NCBI GenBank assembly: GCA_000733355.1
Contig: JNVV01000062.1
Coordinates: 64,440-128,439 of the forward strand
Reading direction: 5' to 3'
DNA: 64,000 bases
Source of the DNA: Falciphora oryzae
Lineage: Eukaryota > Ascomycota > Sordariomycetes > Magnaporthales > Magnaporthaceae
A program made the position numbers and the translations under genes. The notes below the pieces were generated by a model, which saw nothing but the letters and a program-made list of their open reading frames with translations, searched no databases and was not told the origin of the DNA. Within the stretch, counting starts at the first letter, position 1. Every line of letters starts with the position of its first letter. Below are positions 12,491 to 22,100 of the stretch, one piece after another.

Positions 12491-12976
12491 CTAACAAATG
12501 TAGCCCGACGCGCATAGCTAACAGCGCTTTTTAACCGGGATTATATCCCGACAGCTATCGCCCTTTTTCATTTTGCCGGCGAAAGCGGATTTTAAGCAAC
12601 CCAAGCAAAGGATAACGCGCAAAGCGCCCTTTCCACCGCGCGGACCCGGTGCAAAAACCGTCTTGCCACCAACAGCAGGCCTAACGATCTTAATAGCCGC
12701 CTTCTTCTTCTTATCCGACGAAGCAGGCGCAAAATCGGCGTTCTCAAAATCGAAATCATCATCAAACGGGTCAAGGAACTGATCGACAACGGCGTCGGCA
12801 GCCGCGGGCGCAAACGCGACCGAAGGTGCAAAAATGGCCATCGCAAGATCGAAAGCCTCAGCGGCAAAGCCTTAAAACCGCTTTAAAGATCTGCCACCGC
12901 TACGCGCGACAAATCGAAACTTCCGAACCTTTTTAGCGACCGCACCAAACTTAATATTGCCCTTCTTATTACCCAT
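12491..12976 (-). pseudogene. Antisense cysteine-rich ORF of copia copy 1 (RIP-damaged)
   Basis: This 162-codon frame runs opposite to pol, between the RNase H end and the 3' LTR. It aligns end to end with the open ORF of copia copy 2 at 50970-51455, starting MGNKKGN. Damage is light: one TAA at 12872-12874 and a TGG-to-TAG change at 12518-12520, just before the last CxxC. The middle is acidic (DQFLDPFDDDFDFENAD) and is followed by KKKKAA. The C-terminal CLGC and KKRC cysteines are kept. The sense-strand pol has far more stops per kilobase. The function is not known; a zinc-binding or nucleic-acid-binding role is only suggested by the composition. Confidence 0.7.
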
Positions 12977-13502
12977 AGTAACGAAAGCGACCAAAAAGTC
13001 AACCGATAAAAAACTAATCGAACAAAGCGGGTAAAAAATGCTACAAACAAAAAGCAATACAAGCGGACGATCTGGATCAACGAAGTTTACCAAATCAAAT
13101 TGCCCGACCTTTCAAAGGCCGGAAGGAAAGCTCTTTATAAAACCTAAACCCGGCCTGCAAAAAGTCCTTAATCTACGTTCCTATTATCCCGCATTAAATC
13201 ACAATCTAAATAGCCCGTTAAAGTTATTCACTACTATTGTACTTTTTAATTGCACCACCCACCGCTCTACCCGCGCACCGCAAACCAAATCCGGTGGACC
13301 CCATCACGTCATCGTTCCTATTATCGTTATTAAAGGCGACAAGCCGCTTTAAAAGCGGCTATTCAATCTTTTCCTAATCCGGACTATTTGGTTCGGAGAT
13401 TCCCTTTGTTATTAACCTTACAAAATCCAATAAAGCTAGGATCACGGGATTTGTCACGTAAAGGGATCTCCCAATTGCCTGCACAAAAAAAAGAGTTGCC
13501 GG

Positions 13503-13802
13503 TGTTGGATTGCACTAGCCTATGCAGGCAATCGGCAAAGCTCAGAAAGGGCCGGATCCTCCTGTCCCGTAATCTCTAATCACGGGATCCGAAGACCCGC
13601 AAGCCCGCGGAGGTTGGAAGCAAGGGAAGGCCCCTTTGGTAATCTGGATCGTGTATATATAGCCTCCCTTCTGCTCCCTCTCTAGCAGATAGATTCCTCT
13701 CCTCTGTATGCACAAAAATAGATTAATCCTCTGATATAAAGGATCATTGTTCACCTTCTTTGGAGATCTCCGAGCCCAACAGGAGTACCACTCCTACCAA
13801 CA
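13503..13802 (+). repeat. Copia copy 1, 3' LTR
   Basis: 300 bases, the same ends as the 5' LTR at 5972-6271 and followed by the duplication ATTAC. It carries several G-to-A differences, for example TCCCGTAATCTCTAATCACG in place of the GTGATC/GATCAC palindrome. Confidence 0.95.
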
Positions 13803-13931
13803 ATTACGGCTTTTTTTATGGTGTTGAGCTTTTTTGATTTTCTACGATCCATAGGGCTGATATGAAATACCTCCAGATCTTTCGCCATTAGGTGGAAATT
13901 TGGCAGAGGTACCGAATCCGTGTGTGGTGGC

Positions 13932-13990
13932 ACTGTGGACCCGCAATCTTGGGGCCAAATAGCCAAACGCAGGGGCTGGATAGACAGCCC
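13932..13990 (-). repeat. MULE right terminal inverted repeat
   Basis: The complement of this block repeats the left end at 3231-3289. The outer edge is CCC at 13990, followed at once by the 9-base target duplication CCTTACTAT. Confidence 0.9.
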
Positions 13991-15456
13991 CCTTACTATT
14001 CAGCAGGCCATCAACATTACACGCCGCATAGGTTACAAGTACCTATGGGTTGATGCCATTTGTATAGTGCAAAACGACAAGGACGATTGGAAACGACACA
14101 CTCTTATAATGGGGTCGATATACGCCAACGCAATCCTGACGATTGCTGCTACCTCGGCCTCCAGCGGTGAGGAAGGGTGCTACTTACCGAGCTCCGAAGC
14201 TTCCGCAGGCGAGGTGTCACTATTTACATACGAAGCCCGTGTCCCCTGCGTCTTCTCTGGCCGGTACGTGGGAGACATGTTTATCGTTCCGTTCCACAGG
14301 CACTATGACGGCTTGCACACAGGACTTGCCACCGTAAAGCCGGATTTTTACACCGACCTACGAGCTAGCCGTTGGAGCAATCGCGCCTGGGTGTTTCAGG
14401 AGCGGTTCTTCTCACGCAGGATTGTCTACTTCGCCAAAAGTCAGGTCTACTGGCAGTGTGAAACATGCATTGCCAGTCAAACCTTCCCCTGGCTAGAATC
14501 TTTGACGGAGCGAGCTGTTAAAGACAGCGACAACCGCTGGAAAGACCTGAAAAACTTGAAGCAAACCTGGGGCGCTTTCCTCCAATTATACACCCGCGCG
14601 GGCATCAGCTATTCTTCGGATCGCCTTCCAGCCCTCGCGGCTATAGCTCGAGAGGCTGAGCGAGTCCATGGACACAGCTACGTGGCAGGACTCTTCGCGG
14701 ATACGCTCCCGCAGGCTCTACTGTGGATGGCGAACAATCTAGAAGAGAAGCTCCGAGCCCCTGCGGGTGTGAGCCCCCTGGAACGAGGTACGTTCGATCT
14801 GAGAACAGTCCATGACTGTCGAAGACAAGATTTGAGACTTGGTGCTGCTGCTTACTGACAAAATTTGCAATTCTCTTCAGCCTCAAGTTGGAGCTGGGCA
14901 CATTGGGAAGGGCCCATCAGCATTGTGCCCGTCCCCAACAGTCCAGCTCCCAATCACATGGGATCAAAGGACATCAGAATACTTAAATTCGGGCATGACG
15001 ACAGTCACCACCAGTCTGCATTGGTTTTCTCTTCATTAATGAGCAAGGTTACTCGCTCTTCCTGCCCCATGGCCCGCGATGAGCTCCGAATGCTCAACCA
15101 CAACCTGGGCTATAGACATGGCTTCCTTAGAGGGAGCCCTATGCCACGTCATTCTCAGCCCCACAGACCATGGTTTTCTGGTTTTCGACGACCCAGACTC
15201 TGCCCCGCTCGACTGCGGGCTGATTTACATTTGCCAAGTCCCCTTTACTGGCTTTCCGTCTCCCCGTGGCCGCGCCGAGGGCGAGATAGATCTATCGCTG
15301 GTTGTGGAATTGGTCGAGAAGCCTCCTGAGCTTGAAAGTCAAAGCCCCAAACTTCCCTGCTACAAACGCCTCGGGGTGGCCTATCAGATCCGAGATCATT
15401 CAGAGAGCACGGAGATAGCAATACCCACTCCGCCCCGAGAGATCATCCTCGTATGA
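13991..15456 (+). pseudogene. HET-domain gene, 3' half
   Basis: The reading frame that leaves 3230 resumes here. It carries the second HET block: KYLWVDAICIVQND near 14035-14075, then MGSIYANAILTIAATSA, then SNRAWVFQERFFSRRIVYF near 14375. An intron at 14788-14880 (donor GTACGT, branch CTTACTGAC, acceptor TTCAG) joins RA to SSWSWAHWEGP, the expected motif in this position. A further frame change lies between about 15010 and 15080, either an intron I could not place or an indel. The last frame, from about 15079, ends with a TGA at 15454-15456 after EIILV. The two halves together match the usual large HET proteins of 600-700 residues. Confidence 0.85.
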
Positions 15457-16048
15457 GTCTTCTCACGCCGCGTCATTGGTTATTGTCCACAGAAAAGGGC
15501 ATACGCGTAAGTATCGACATACAAAACTCTATGCGTGTGGTGTCACGGACGAAGAGGACCGGGAACGGCTAAAAGCCGACAGCTCATGAGTATCAAGCAG
15601 GGGACGTTTTTCTAGCTGCGCCGAGCGAAGCTGACCGGCGATGGGGAAAGCCTAATCCGCAATGGCCCGAGCCACGAGGCTGCTGTCAGATCCGAAATGT
15701 TCAGACGACCAGAGATTCTGCTCAAGCAGGAGAAGATATTTTGGCGCCAGAACTTGAACGCAAAGATCACAGTCCCGAGAATAGGGTTTCCACGGGCATA
15801 TGCAGTACGGACAAACCACCTTTCGGACTATTCGCCAGCCAGCCGGTAAGCCGGATCTACCTGCCTGACAGAGCGCAGGAACTCCGACGCAGTCGGGTGC
15901 CCGGAGTAGTGGCGACCAGCTCGGCTCAATTATAAGCACATCAAAAGGTGGTCGGTCACGCAAAGACCATGTTGGAGGCCTTGCCAGGTCACCACCGCCT
16001 TAGGCCTTGGTGGGATCCAATCTTCGCTCGCTTTCTTTCACCACCGCA
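15457..16048. other. Intergenic, HET gene to GH76 gene
   Basis: No gene is evident. Open frames on either strand here are short and have no recognisable motif. The last 200 bases before 16049 are a likely promoter and leader for the GH76 gene. Confidence 0.4.
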
Positions 16049-17242
16049 ATGCGGCACATCACTCTTGCCAAACTCCTCTTCGCTGTGTGCGCAGGCTTCG
16101 GAGGCCTTGCGGCCGCGGCGCCCGCCACTCACGCCGTGGAGCAGCTCCAGGCCCCCGCCCGCCAGCAGCGGCAGCAGCAGCAACAGCGGCGGCGGCAGCC
16201 GCGCGACGACGCGGCCGCCATCGCGCAGGAGACGCCCAAGTCGGCCATCGACCGGCTCAACGGCGGCTACTACAACCAGGCGCAAGGGCTCTGGTCGCCG
16301 TCGGACCCGTGGTGGCTGACGGGCAGCGCGCTGCAGAGCACGCTCGACTACATGAACACGACGGGCAGCCGCGAGTACTTGTCGCAGGCGCGCAACACCA
16401 TTGACCGCAACAAGGGCGTGCTCCCCTCGTGGCCGCAGGGCGCAGGCCTGTTCCGCAGCGGCTCGACCGACGACACGGCCTGGTGGGCGCTGGCGCTGGT
16501 TCGCATGCACGACGTGACGGGCGACCAGCAGTACCTGGACATCGCCGAGCTGGACTTTGAGTACATCCGCGGCTACTGGGACGCGTCGTCGTGCGGCGGC
16601 GGCGTGATCCAGGAGCTGGACCCGGCGCGGGAGCGGTACAAAAACGCGATCAGCAACGCGCTCTACGTCAAGCTGGCCGCGTCGCTCGCCATGCGCGACC
16701 CGACCGACCCGCAGTACCTGCGGCGCGCCATCGAGGGCTGGGAGTGGTTCCGCAAGTCGGGCATGATCAACGCCGACGGGCTGGTCAACGACGGCATCGA
16801 CTCCCGGTGCAGGAACAACGGCCAGATGACGTGGACTTACAACCAGGGCGCCGTGATCGGGGCGCTGGTCGAGCTGAGCCGTGCGTCGGGCAACAGGAGC
16901 TACCTCGAGCCGGCCAAGGCCGTCGCCGACGCGGTGATGAAGAGCCCCGAGCTGATGCGTAGCGACGGGGTGCTCAAGGAGTCGTGCGAGGTGGACCGTG
17001 GCGACTTTTGCAACGCGGACCAGTCGGCCTTCAAGGGTATCTTTGCGCGCAACCTGGCGGAACTCGACAGGGCGCTGGACGGGAGCCCGTACCGCGCGTT
17101 CCTGCGCAAGAACGCGCAGGCCGCGTCGGGGCCCGGCCGGGACAGCTCCAGCAACTACGGGTTGAGGTGGGCAGGGCCTTTCAACGGGACGTCGATGAGC
17201 GCCCAGTCCTCTGCGGTTGGGCTGCTTGTGGCAGCTTTGTAG
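16049..17242 (+). CDS. Secreted GH76 family alpha-1,6-mannanase-like protein
   Basis: Intronless, 397 residues from ATG 16049; the frame is open upstream to 16007 but without an ATG. GH76 enzymes cleave alpha-1,6-mannan chains, or in the Dfg5/Dcw1 branch help attach wall proteins. A signal peptide (about residues 1-24, AAAAPA) leads to a low-complexity Gln/Arg stretch at 38-52 that may be trimmed by a Kex2-like protease. The catalytic Asp pair is in TDDTAW (residues 140-145). CGGG, YKNAISNALY and WTYNQG follow in the family order. There is no clear GPI tail, so the enzyme is probably released. The coding G+C is much higher than in the transposons on both sides. Confidence 0.9.
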   Translation: MRHITLAKLLFAVCAGFGGLAAAAPATHAVEQLQAPARQQRQQQQQRRRQPRDDAAAIAQETPKSAIDRLNGGYYNQAQGLWSPSDPWWLTGSALQSTLDYMNTTGSREYLSQARNTIDRNKGVLPSWPQGAGLFRSGSTDDTAWWALALVRMHDVTGDQQYLDIAELDFEYIRGYWDASSCGGGVIQELDPARERYKNAISNALYVKLAASLAMRDPTDPQYLRRAIEGWEWFRKSGMINADGLVNDGIDSRCRNNGQMTWTYNQGAVIGALVELSRASGNRSYLEPAKAVADAVMKSPELMRSDGVLKESCEVDRGDFCNADQSAFKGIFARNLAELDRALDGSPYRAFLRKNAQAASGPGRDSSSNYGLRWAGPFNGTSMSAQSSAVGLLVAAL

Positions 17243-17327
17243 GATAGATAGGAGACCCCGCCGCTTTTGGCGAATCAACGATAAGGGCCAAAGAAAAAAA
17301 ACATAGCTTTAACGTAAATACTCCTTC

Positions 17328-17605
17328 TGTTGGATTATTATTCCAGCATTATTCTGGCGCATGCACTTAAGGGATCTGGAAGCCTGGAAGGCTTGGGAGG
17401 CCCGGGCCCTCCGGGGCCCCCGTGACCTGGAGGGCTAAGCCCTGTTGGCAATGTATATAAAGGGCTTGGTTGCCCTCCCTTCTAACAGATAGATCCCTTT
17501 CCTCTTCACGTGCACAATAGGTTATGATTCCTCTGATATAAGGGATCATTGTTCACCTCTTTTGGAGATCTCCGAGCCTGACAGGAGTACCAACTCCTAC
17601 CAACA
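17328..17605 (+). repeat. Solo LTR of a related copia element
   Basis: 278 bases, TGTTGGATTATT to CCTACCAACA, flanked by a perfect 5-base duplication CCTTC (17323-17327 and 17606-17610). The right third matches the copia LTRs at 5972 and 57726 (GATCATTGTTCACCT, GGAGATCTCCGAGCC), and the left part differs, so it comes from a sister subfamily. No internal region remains, so recombination between LTRs probably removed it. It lies 86 bases after the GH76 stop codon. Confidence 0.92.
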
Positions 17606-17756
17606 CCTTCTATTGTTAGCATAAGGCGTCGACCATTTACTCTGCACGGGAAAGAAGCAACCGCTGCCCGCTTCACCACAACGGGTGCTCCGCTCTCCCA
17701 CGTCGTGCGTCGAACCAGTCCTGCCGCGGCAGGTTACATTGACTTAAGTCGGAACA

Positions 17757-17806
17757 CCCCATGACCGCGCACCCCCATGACCGCGCACGAGCGTACGGAT
17801 CCGCAC
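17757..17806 (+). repeat. pogo element inverted repeat, left
   Basis: 50 bases, identical to the complement of 19550-19599. It contains two copies of ATGACCGCGCAC 16 bases apart (17761 and 17777), a likely pair of transposase sites. Confidence 0.9.
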
Positions 17807-17844
17807 CACCAACAACGCCGTTTTATATCTGCAAAATGAAGCTA

Positions 17845-19452
17845 TTAACAACCCACAACGATGCAATCCTGGGTATCTTCCTGCTCAGGATCGTTTGGCG
17901 ATTCCAATGATGCCTCAGGCTCCTCCAAAATCCCACGTCTTTTTTGGTAAATCCGCCTCCCAGATACAAACGTCTCGTTCGGGTCCGGCTTGACTGCCTT
18001 CCTTTTCCGCCCCTGCAGTGCCTCCAATTGTGCCTCCAACGCCTTGATTTTTTGCGAGGCTACAGTGATTTCTAAATCCTTTAACTCGTAGCCTTTGCGG
18101 ACTTTCCTAAGCCAAAGCCGCTTGGTGGGGGTGGTCGGGATTGTACGGCTGAAATCCTCTATCTGGGAGGCCAACTTTCGACTTTGCTTGGGAGTGCTCC
18201 AATCTCTTTTGGCGGCGTTAGGCAACCTCGGGGGGTTCTTTTGTCGCCCCTGTTGCCTCGTAGGGGTTTTGGGAGCCTCGTGATCGTTTTTGTTAGAGTT
18301 TTCGAGCAAAAGCCTGCTTATAAGCGGCTTTGTTAAACGCACCGGCTATAAGCTAAATGCATACCAACCCGCTTTGATATTAACTACCGTAATGCCTTTA
18401 TTTCGTGCGTGCTTATATGCTTTTAAAAACTTTCGTTTGCCTACCGCCGTAGAGCAATAAAAAAGGGCTAGGGCGAAAATTACGGCCCTATACGCCCTTT
18501 TCAGGGGTGAGAAAACCGCTAAGTCAAGTGGCTGCAAAACGTGCGACGAGTGGGCCGGCAAATAAAGGAGAAAACGTCGTTTTGGTAGCAAAGGAACTAA
18601 AAACGCTTTGTAACGTGAGATCCGTGGCCATCCAAAATTAGGAGGCGTTTTGAGGGAGGGTCGGGGCGGGTGGCCGGGAGGTAGATCTTTTCGAGCCACT
18701 TAACGCCGGTGCGGTCCGTAGTCCACCCGTTATCCGTATAAGTGAATTCCTAATCGTTAAATTGGCCGTTTTTTTCGGGAAACCATTAGTTTTGCACGTA
18801 TTTTCCCTTAAATATAATGAGCGGCCGAAGCCTTACCCCCGTAGCGGAGATGCACTCGATAAAGGAGGTCCAAGTGCGTTTCCCTGGTTTTTTTTTTTTG
18901 CAACGGCCGGGTGCCCGAAGCACTTAAAACGAGGCCGTTGCCCGTGCGGCCCTTTTGGAGGCCGCCCTCGTCGACGTTCTAGCGGTATTGGGGAGGAATC
19001 TTTTTAATTTCCGGTATTTCGAGGCGGTGCTACCACTCTTTGATTACGGCCGTTGTAGCCCCGTTAACGCGTTCCCTTTCCATGCCCCGGCCTTTGTGGA
19101 TTTGGATTTCCGGATGCCGCTGCAAAAAAGCCGCCGGCCAACGTTTCCCTAGAGGCGTAGAGTCGCCGGCGGCTTTGAGGATTTCTTGCGCGTAGTAGCG
19201 TAACTCTCCGTGCGTTGGAGGAAGCCCCAGAGCGGTTTGCAGGCGTACCCAAGTAGCTAAATGCTTCTTTTGTACACCGGAAAGCCGTTGCCGTGGTTCT
19301 TTTGCTTGCCGGGTAGCTTCCGCGCCGTGAACCCGGCCCCGGAGGGTGGACTCCGGGATCGCCATTTCCCGGGCGGCACCACGGATTGACTACCCCCGGC
19401 GGAGTAAATCGAAAGCTTTATTGATATTTTCTTCTGTATAACGAACGGGCAT
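17845..19452 (-). pseudogene. pogo/Fot1-like transposase with two frameshifts
   Basis: The frame starts at ATG 19452 (MPVRYTEENINKAFDLLRRG). It has an HTH region, a CENP-B-type DNA-binding domain (LATWVRLQTALGLPP, about residues 60-130), then a DDE domain: NVDEGG, LLILDGHGSH in a shifted frame, and AHSSHVLQPLDLAVFSPLKRAYR. One shift lies at the homopolymer near 18890-18899 and the frame returns near 18605. A few TAG/TAA codons are present, for example after PPQYR. The last 165 residues are a basic and coiled-coil-like tail (LEAQLEALQGRKRKA) ending in an acidic run and TQDCIVVGC. The length of about 535 residues is normal for the family. The three blocks 17845-18342, 18346-18699 and 19030-19452 share one frame. 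Confidence 0.88.
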
Positions 19453-19549
19453 CTTCCCGCCTACAAGATGCACCAAAAACTAGATTAAACGGATGAAAAT
19501 TGATCGAACGGTGGAAATAAATTGTGTGCGCGTTGCACTGGTGGTGGAG

Positions 19550-19599
19550 GTACGCTCGTGCGCGGTCATGGGGGTGCGCGGTCATGGGGTGTTCCGACT
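19550..19599 (-). repeat. pogo element inverted repeat, right
   Basis: Perfect inverted copy of 17757-17806, followed by the TA duplication at 19600-19601. Confidence 0.9.
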
Positions 19600-19605
19600 T
19601 AATAT

Positions 19606-20127
19606 CACGCAACGGTATGTGAATACGCGGTGAAATCACCAAGGACTACCTGGAAGATTGACTCATCCGTAGGCAACTTCACTCCTTCTGACTTGGAGGG
19701 ATGAGACGGCTGCCACCTTCGAGAACAAAGGCAGCCGCCCACTTGTCTGCTACAAGGCAGGCGACAATCAACACGCCCGATAGTTCTACAGACAACAAGA
19801 CTCCCCACACCAAAAAGGTCCATCCGAGCCACCCTCATCATTGCAAGCCACAGGAGGCTTCCCCAGCCATGAGGCTGGGCGTATCCCACTGTCTTTGTTG
19901 GGAATTAGTGCTTGGGTGGAGGACCCGGTCAGGCAGCGTTTGGTAGCTGAAGGGCGTTGGTGAATCTTGAAGTCAACTTCATTGATATTTTAAGACCGAA
20001 AGCGCATGTTCGGTGATGGGCAGTGAGCTTTATTTGATGAATGCAGCAAATGAATGACAACAATGTACACGATCATTGCATCGATGTGAGAGGAGCTTGC
20101 TATAAGAAAGGGAGTGTCCACTTCGTT
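19606..20127. other. Intergenic
   Basis: No gene recognised. The frames that open here on both strands overlap one another and show no domain or signal peptide. Confidence 0.35.
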
Positions 20128-20298
20128 TGGGTGTTTTTGAAACGGACTCAGCATCATCCTCAAGCACCGCCCAGAAACTTGATCTCCAGCTCAACAACAT
20201 AGACAGCGCACACCAGGTTATATCGATACCGGCCTTGGAGCTTTAGATCTACCGAACGACTGCACCGTCAAGCAAAAAACACGTCCCGAAAGGCGACG
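20128..20298. repeat. Dispersed repeat, copy B (partner at 1489-1656)
   Basis: The less mutated copy of the repeat described at 1489-1656. It ends about 25 bases before the ATG of the small ORF at 20325, so it forms that ORF's immediate upstream region. Confidence 0.6.
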
Positions 20299-20324
20299 GC
20301 AACTCTCGCCCTTTGGCAGCTAAA

Positions 20325-20789
20325 ATGGCGCAGCCCGTGGCGCAATTTACAAGCCCGCTGCGGACGTATTCAAACGGCCCGCCAACGGTACTCTACGGGC
20401 CGACGTATAACGTCACGACCGGTACCATTGTGCATGGTGAAGGTGTCGCCGTTGCCATCCAAACCTATATAAAATGGTGGATCGTGTGGGCTTCGGGACA
20501 GTTTCCATCCTTCATCGGGGTCGTTAATCCCGAAAATACCAATTTTAACCTGGCATTTACGTCTGCACCTTTGAGGTTGCAGGCCGAGGACCCACAGGGC
20601 ATCCTCTGGGAGCTCTGCTACTACAAACCCACAGGCAAAGTTACCGAGGAAACCCGGCTCCGTATACAACGCGAGCTAGTGAATTGCTACAAAGAGCTTG
20701 CCTACGGGCCGGACGGCGAATTTATCCCGGATATGTGGACCAAAATCGCGGCGAGAGTCAAACTGTTGGTTGCGGACTTGGCAAACTGA
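20325..20789 (+). CDS. Small orphan protein, 154 residues
   Basis: An intronless frame from ATG 20325 (MAQPVAQFTSPLRTYSNG) to TGA 20787. The frame is open 12 bases further upstream, but only with a TTG. I do not recognise the family. There is no signal peptide or membrane segment. The sequence is rich in aromatic residues in the middle (YIKWWIVWASGQFPSF, residues about 48-63). The C-terminal third is charged and probably helical (EETRLRIQRELVNCYKEL). Codon use looks like that of a normal gene, without RIP stops. It sits directly after a dispersed repeat, so it could be a gene fragment carried with that repeat. Coding status is moderately supported by length and composition only. Confidence 0.5.
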   Translation: MAQPVAQFTSPLRTYSNGPPTVLYGPTYNVTTGTIVHGEGVAVAIQTYIKWWIVWASGQFPSFIGVVNPENTNFNLAFTSAPLRLQAEDPQGILWELCYYKPTGKVTEETRLRIQRELVNCYKELAYGPDGEFIPDMWTKIAARVKLLVADLAN

Positions 20790-22100
20790 AACCAATCGTT
20801 TTCACTGCCTAAACGCCGGGGGCTCGATCGCTTCGGATTACGCGATGCTCCGGTGGCAGGGACGTAGATAGAGAGGAAGGAGCTGGGGAGTCGAGCAGAG
20901 GGAATGAGCTTGGCATTAATTGGCTTAAAACTCCAGCTTCGTCATCTCTCCGCCTCTAATTAATTAGTTTCAAATTTGTCATTCCGATAAGACGGCGTTG
21001 TTCTCGCCACTGTTGGCAACGTAAACTCTGTGGCCCACCGGATACGGCGGAAGTTACCTTGGGCAGTTAGGCTTGCTCTGGATACGGATCTCTTCAGCCA
21101 TAGTGCCAGAACCCACGATTGTCGGATGTCCATTATCCCAGGCTGCGCCGATTCCGGTTCTCTAAAGAGGCAAGCCTGCAGCCCTGCAGGTCGGGTAGTA
21201 AACACAGCTCTGGATAGCTTCCTTGCGCCAGAGATAGGCCACCCATGGCGGCTTGCTACCAAGCGAGTGGTCCCTTAGATCCGGGGCGGGCAAGAGCTTC
21301 TGTGTTCTCGACCCTCGACTACCCCGACGCCTTCTTGCGGAACATGCGCCACTGTCGAGTAGATTAGGATCGAGGAATCGGTGCTAATTAAGCTTGGTCA
21401 AGATCAAGTCTCATGGATGGTGGCAAATCGGGTGCCGGGTCTGTACTCCGATCAAACTTTGGTCTACACGAAGAAGGCCCAAGACTCAGCTCAGCTCCGC
21501 CAGCCATGAGCGTCCCTTTTTAATTCGAGCTGCGATCCTTTCCTCCGCTAACACCATCCCGGCATGATACCATGCGCAGGTCCATCTCGCGGCGGTAGGG
21601 GACCCGCTTGGCATAGATGTGGGCGTGATCCCCAGAAAGACCGGCGCCTGCGTGGGCGTTTTTAGCTCCCACAAGCCGCATCGTGTCTTTCTCCTCAGCT
21701 CGTCCGGGCACCGCCGGCTCGCGTGCTTTTACGGTGGGCTCCCCGAGCCCGCTAGCGATGGTGAGAGAGTCAAGTCCGCCTAGCGAGTAATTGGAGGGGA
21801 ACCTTCGTCCATGTTGACGGAAGGGAATCGCGGCGGGAAGAAATCTGTATAAATGGGCTGCCCTAGCTGACCTGTCAATCCAGATGTTGATACCACATTC
21901 ACACACAGGCAATCTTCTCTTCACTCCTTGGGGCCAGCCTGCTCTTGTAGGCTTGGTTAGCTTCTTTTGTGTTCCTGCACGAATCTTCTCTTCCTGTCTA
22001 TCTCTCTCAAGCCCCTTTTCTGCTCCCTGAGCTTTTTCCCTGCTGTCCTCAAGTAGCAACACTTTACTCTTCAACTCGGTTCAACCCTCCGGTCCCGGAA
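20790..22100. other. Intergenic, upstream of the CBM18 gene
   Basis: No gene recognised. A minus-strand frame of 184 codons (21520-22074) overlaps what should be the CBM18 promoter and leader and has no recognisable domain. The last 250 bases are pyrimidine-rich, as in fungal leaders. Confidence 0.4.
21848..21854 (+). promoter_or_regulatory. Possible TATA box of the CBM18 gene
   Basis: TATAAAT lies about 250 bases before the ATG at 22101, followed by a CT-rich leader. Placement is plausible for a fungal promoter with a long leader, but only the motif supports it. Confidence 0.35.

Larger units (their letters stand above)
5972..13802 (+). mobile_element. Ty1/copia LTR retrotransposon, copy 1, nested in the MULE
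   Basis: A complete element of 7,831 bp with 300-base LTRs that begin TGTTGG and end CCAACA. It is flanked by the 5-base duplication ATTAC (5967-5971 and 13803-13807). The internal order is gag with a zinc knuckle, protease, integrase, reverse transcriptase and RNase H, which is the copia order. Many stops interrupt the single pol frame. The 3' LTR carries G-to-A changes relative to the 5' LTR. It inserted after the MULE was in place, 31 bases past the transposase stop. A minus-strand ORF lies between pol and the 3' LTR. Confidence 0.95.
3231..13990 (+). mobile_element. Mutator-like DNA transposon (MULE) inserted in the HET gene, itself carrying a copia element
   Basis: Both ends carry inverted repeats starting GGG..TGTCTATCCAGCCC, and the flanks are a perfect 9-base duplication CCTTACTAT (3222-3230 and 13991-13999). 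A 9-base duplication is typical of Mutator-like elements. Its transposase gene lies at 3516-5940. Without the nested copia (5972-13802 plus one duplication) the element is about 2.9 kb. Removing the element with one duplication brings the two HET halves together in the same reading frame, so the insertion disrupted a working-looking exon. Confidence 0.93.
17757..19599 (-). mobile_element. pogo/Fot1-type DNA transposon, 1.84 kb
   Basis: A complete element with TA duplications (17755-17756 and 19600-19601) and perfect 50-base inverted repeats starting AGTCGGAACACCCC. Size, TA target and transposase type all fit Fot1-like elements. The single transposase gene runs on the minus strand. It is much less RIP-damaged than the retrotransposons, which suggests a younger copy or one that has escaped RIP. 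Confidence 0.92.

Noticed and set aside
16007..16048. Upstream extension of the GH76 start
   Set aside because: The frame is open, but the first codon is TTG and the signal peptide begins exactly at ATG 16049.
15989..17278. 429-codon minus-strand frame over the GH76 gene
   Set aside because: It mirrors the G+C-rich GH76 coding strand, is full of Arg/Ala/Val low-complexity text and has no domain; the plus strand has clear GH76 motifs.
21520..22074. 184-codon minus-strand frame before the CBM18 gene
   Set aside because: Covers the likely promoter and CT-rich leader of the CBM18 gene; no motif.
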